Shown here one piece after another: positions 4,243 through 5,337 of a DNA stretch of 5,337 nt. Origin of the DNA: Candidatus Parcubacteria bacterium (GTDB lineage Bacteria > Patescibacteriota > Minisyncoccia > JAHIHE01 > JAGLIN01); assembly GCA_023142975.1 (NCBI GenBank), contig JAGLIN010000133.1:1-5337 (forward strand). Reading direction: 5' to 3'. The translations under genes were made by a program, and so were the position numbers. The notes under the pieces are model-generated. The model ran no database searches and was not told the origin of the DNA. It saw only the letters and a list, made by a program, of their open reading frames with translations. The first letter of the stretch is position 1, and each line of letters begins with the position of its first letter.

Positions 4243-5328
4243 ATGAAAACTGAGCAAATTCTAATTCTCAATTCCGGCAGCACTTCTTTGAAGTATAAGC
4301 TTTTTGATTTTAATTTGAAAGAAATAAAAACTGGGTTTATAGAAGACATTGGAAAAGGTAAAATCAAAAATCATTCTAAAGCGCTGGAAAAAGTTTTGAG
4401 TGAAATGAAAAATAGAGAAAATATAAAATATGTCGGGCATCGGGTGGTGCATGGCGGAAATAAGTTTTATAATCCGACTATAATTAATAAAAAAACTTTA
4501 AAGGAAATTTCAAAATTTAATCATTTTGCTCCACTTCATAATCCGGCAAATCTTGAAGGAATAAAAGCTTCTATGAATTTGATAAAAAATGCAAAAAATG
4601 TCGCGGTTTTTGATACGGCTTTTTATAAAGATCTTCCGGAACACGCTTATCTATATGCGATACCTAAAGAATTCTACAAAAAATATGACATAAGGCGATA
4701 TGGCTTTCATGGAACATCGCATAAATATGTAATCCAGAAAGCGGCAAAAATATTAAAAAAACCAGTTAATAAATTAAACTTAATTTCTTGTCATTTAGGC
4801 GGCGGCGCAAGCATAACCGCCATAAAAAACGGAAGGGCGATTGATACTTCAATGGGATTTACACCGATGGAAGGAGTTCCAATGGAAACAAGAAGCGGGG
4901 ATATTGATCCGGGAATCGTATTAGAGTTTTTAAAAAATAAAAAGATAAAATTAAATAATAGTATAAAAAATAGAATTGATGCTGTTGATCATTTATTAAA
5001 TAAACAAAGCGGACTTTCTGGTTTGGCGGGAAAAAAAGCAAATAATATTTATGAAATATCACATACCGCGGCGCGCGGCAACAAAGAAATGATGAATATT
5101 TTAAAATTATACGCTTACCGAATAAAAAAATATATCGGCGCTTATAAAGCTATTATTGGAAATGTTGACGCGATTATTTTTACCGGCACCGTGGGTTACA
5201 GAAGCAAAAGAATAAGAAAATTGATAGTTTCCGATTTCGAAGATATTAAAAATATTAAAAAATTAGCTATAAAAACAGATGAAGAATTAATGATCGCCAA
5301 AGAAATTACTAAGCTTTTTAAAATTTAA
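4243..5328 (+). CDS. ackA: Acetate kinase, short and divergent at the nucleotide site
   Basis: The 361-aa protein belongs to the acetate kinase family (ASKHA fold) and should convert acetyl-phosphate and ADP to acetate and ATP. Conserved blocks are ILNSGSTSLKYKL (8-20; Asn10), VGHRVVHGG (64-72; Arg67), FAPLHNPAN (95-103; His99), VFDTAFYKDLP (122-132; Asp124), YGFHGTSHKYV (153-163; His156, His160), DTSMGFTPMEGVPMETRSGDID (blocks from 201 to 222; Arg217), and TDEELMIA (345-352; Glu347). These cover the usual catalytic and substrate residues. Oddities: the common HLGNG reads HLGGG at 184-188, and the adenosine-binding FT-GGIGENS motif reads FTGTVGYRS at 313-321. About 35-40 residues are missing relative to the usual near-400 length, mainly around 32-55 and between 322 and 345. 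The start is ATG 4243; upstream in-frame ATGs lie inside pduL in another frame and give no homology. It lies 16 bp after pduL, clearly in one operon. Butyrate or propionate kinase is less likely given the acetate-kinase blocks. Confidence 0.9.
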   Translation: MKTEQILILNSGSTSLKYKLFDFNLKEIKTGFIEDIGKGKIKNHSKALEKVLSEMKNRENIKYVGHRVVHGGNKFYNPTIINKKTLKEISKFNHFAPLHNPANLEGIKASMNLIKNAKNVAVFDTAFYKDLPEHAYLYAIPKEFYKKYDIRRYGFHGTSHKYVIQKAAKILKKPVNKLNLISCHLGGGASITAIKNGRAIDTSMGFTPMEGVPMETRSGDIDPGIVLEFLKNKKIKLNNSIKNRIDAVDHLLNKQSGLSGLAGKKANNIYEISHTAARGNKEMMNILKLYAYRIKKYIGAYKAIIGNVDAIIFTGTVGYRSKRIRKLIVSDFEDIKNIKKLAIKTDEELMIAKEITKLFKI

Positions 5329-5337
5329 ATAAAATAT

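Noticed and set aside
4261..5062. Two minus-strand open frames opposite acetate kinase (4261-4452 and 4859-5062).
   Set aside because: Both are Phe/Tyr/Leu-rich antisense shadows of conserved acetate kinase coding sequence.
1..5337. CRISPR array, tRNA/rRNA genes, insertion-sequence ends or attachment sites.
   Set aside because: I saw no spaced direct repeats, cloverleaf sequence, transposase or integrase frame, or long terminal inverted repeats anywhere in the window.

Overview
The window is AT-rich and gene-dense. Its genes are short and tightly packed, and six of the eight lie in one plus-strand run. I infer a member of the Patescibacteria / Candidate Phyla Radiation or a similar small-genome fermenter. 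The reasons are the PfkB-type kinase with the long N-terminal insertion common in that group, a PduL-type phosphotransacylase paired with an acetate kinase, very A-rich spacers, and almost no Shine-Dalgarno sites. No rRNA or taxonomic marker is present, so the assignment is inference. All eight genes end in TAA, and the standard bacterial code reads every one without an internal stop.

Layout. Positions 1-153 hold the 3' end of a 2,3-bisphosphoglycerate-independent phosphoglycerate mutase gene (glycolysis). A short spacer with hairpins follows. Next is a small minus-strand gene (260-481) for a 73-residue protein with one membrane segment. It has the only textbook ribosome binding site in the window and a terminator-like hairpin directly after its stop. 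A 59-bp divergent spacer with a 15-bp palindrome (492-506) separates it from a plus-strand Bro-N / DinD-like gene (541-1374). Then come a PfkB/ribokinase-family sugar kinase (1393-2400) and a nearly abutting pair: a DUF6941-like beta protein (2436-2858) and a helical protein resembling the HEPN superfamily (2862-3521). After a 132-bp AT-rich gap come PduL (3654-4226) and acetate kinase (4243-5328).

How the genes fit together. The phosphoglycerate mutase, sugar kinase, PduL and acetate kinase fit a fermentative lifestyle: sugar phosphorylation, lower glycolysis, then acetyl-CoA to acetyl-phosphate to acetate with ATP made by substrate-level phosphorylation. The other genes look accessory. The DUF6941-like/HEPN-like pair is clearly more AT-rich than its neighbours and sits between metabolic genes, like an inserted two-gene cassette. 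The Bro-N gene belongs to a family common in phages and mobile DNA.

Main points for a second look: the compact minus-strand membrane-protein unit with its palindrome, the two-gene cassette of unknown function, and a short acetate kinase with altered nucleotide-site motifs.
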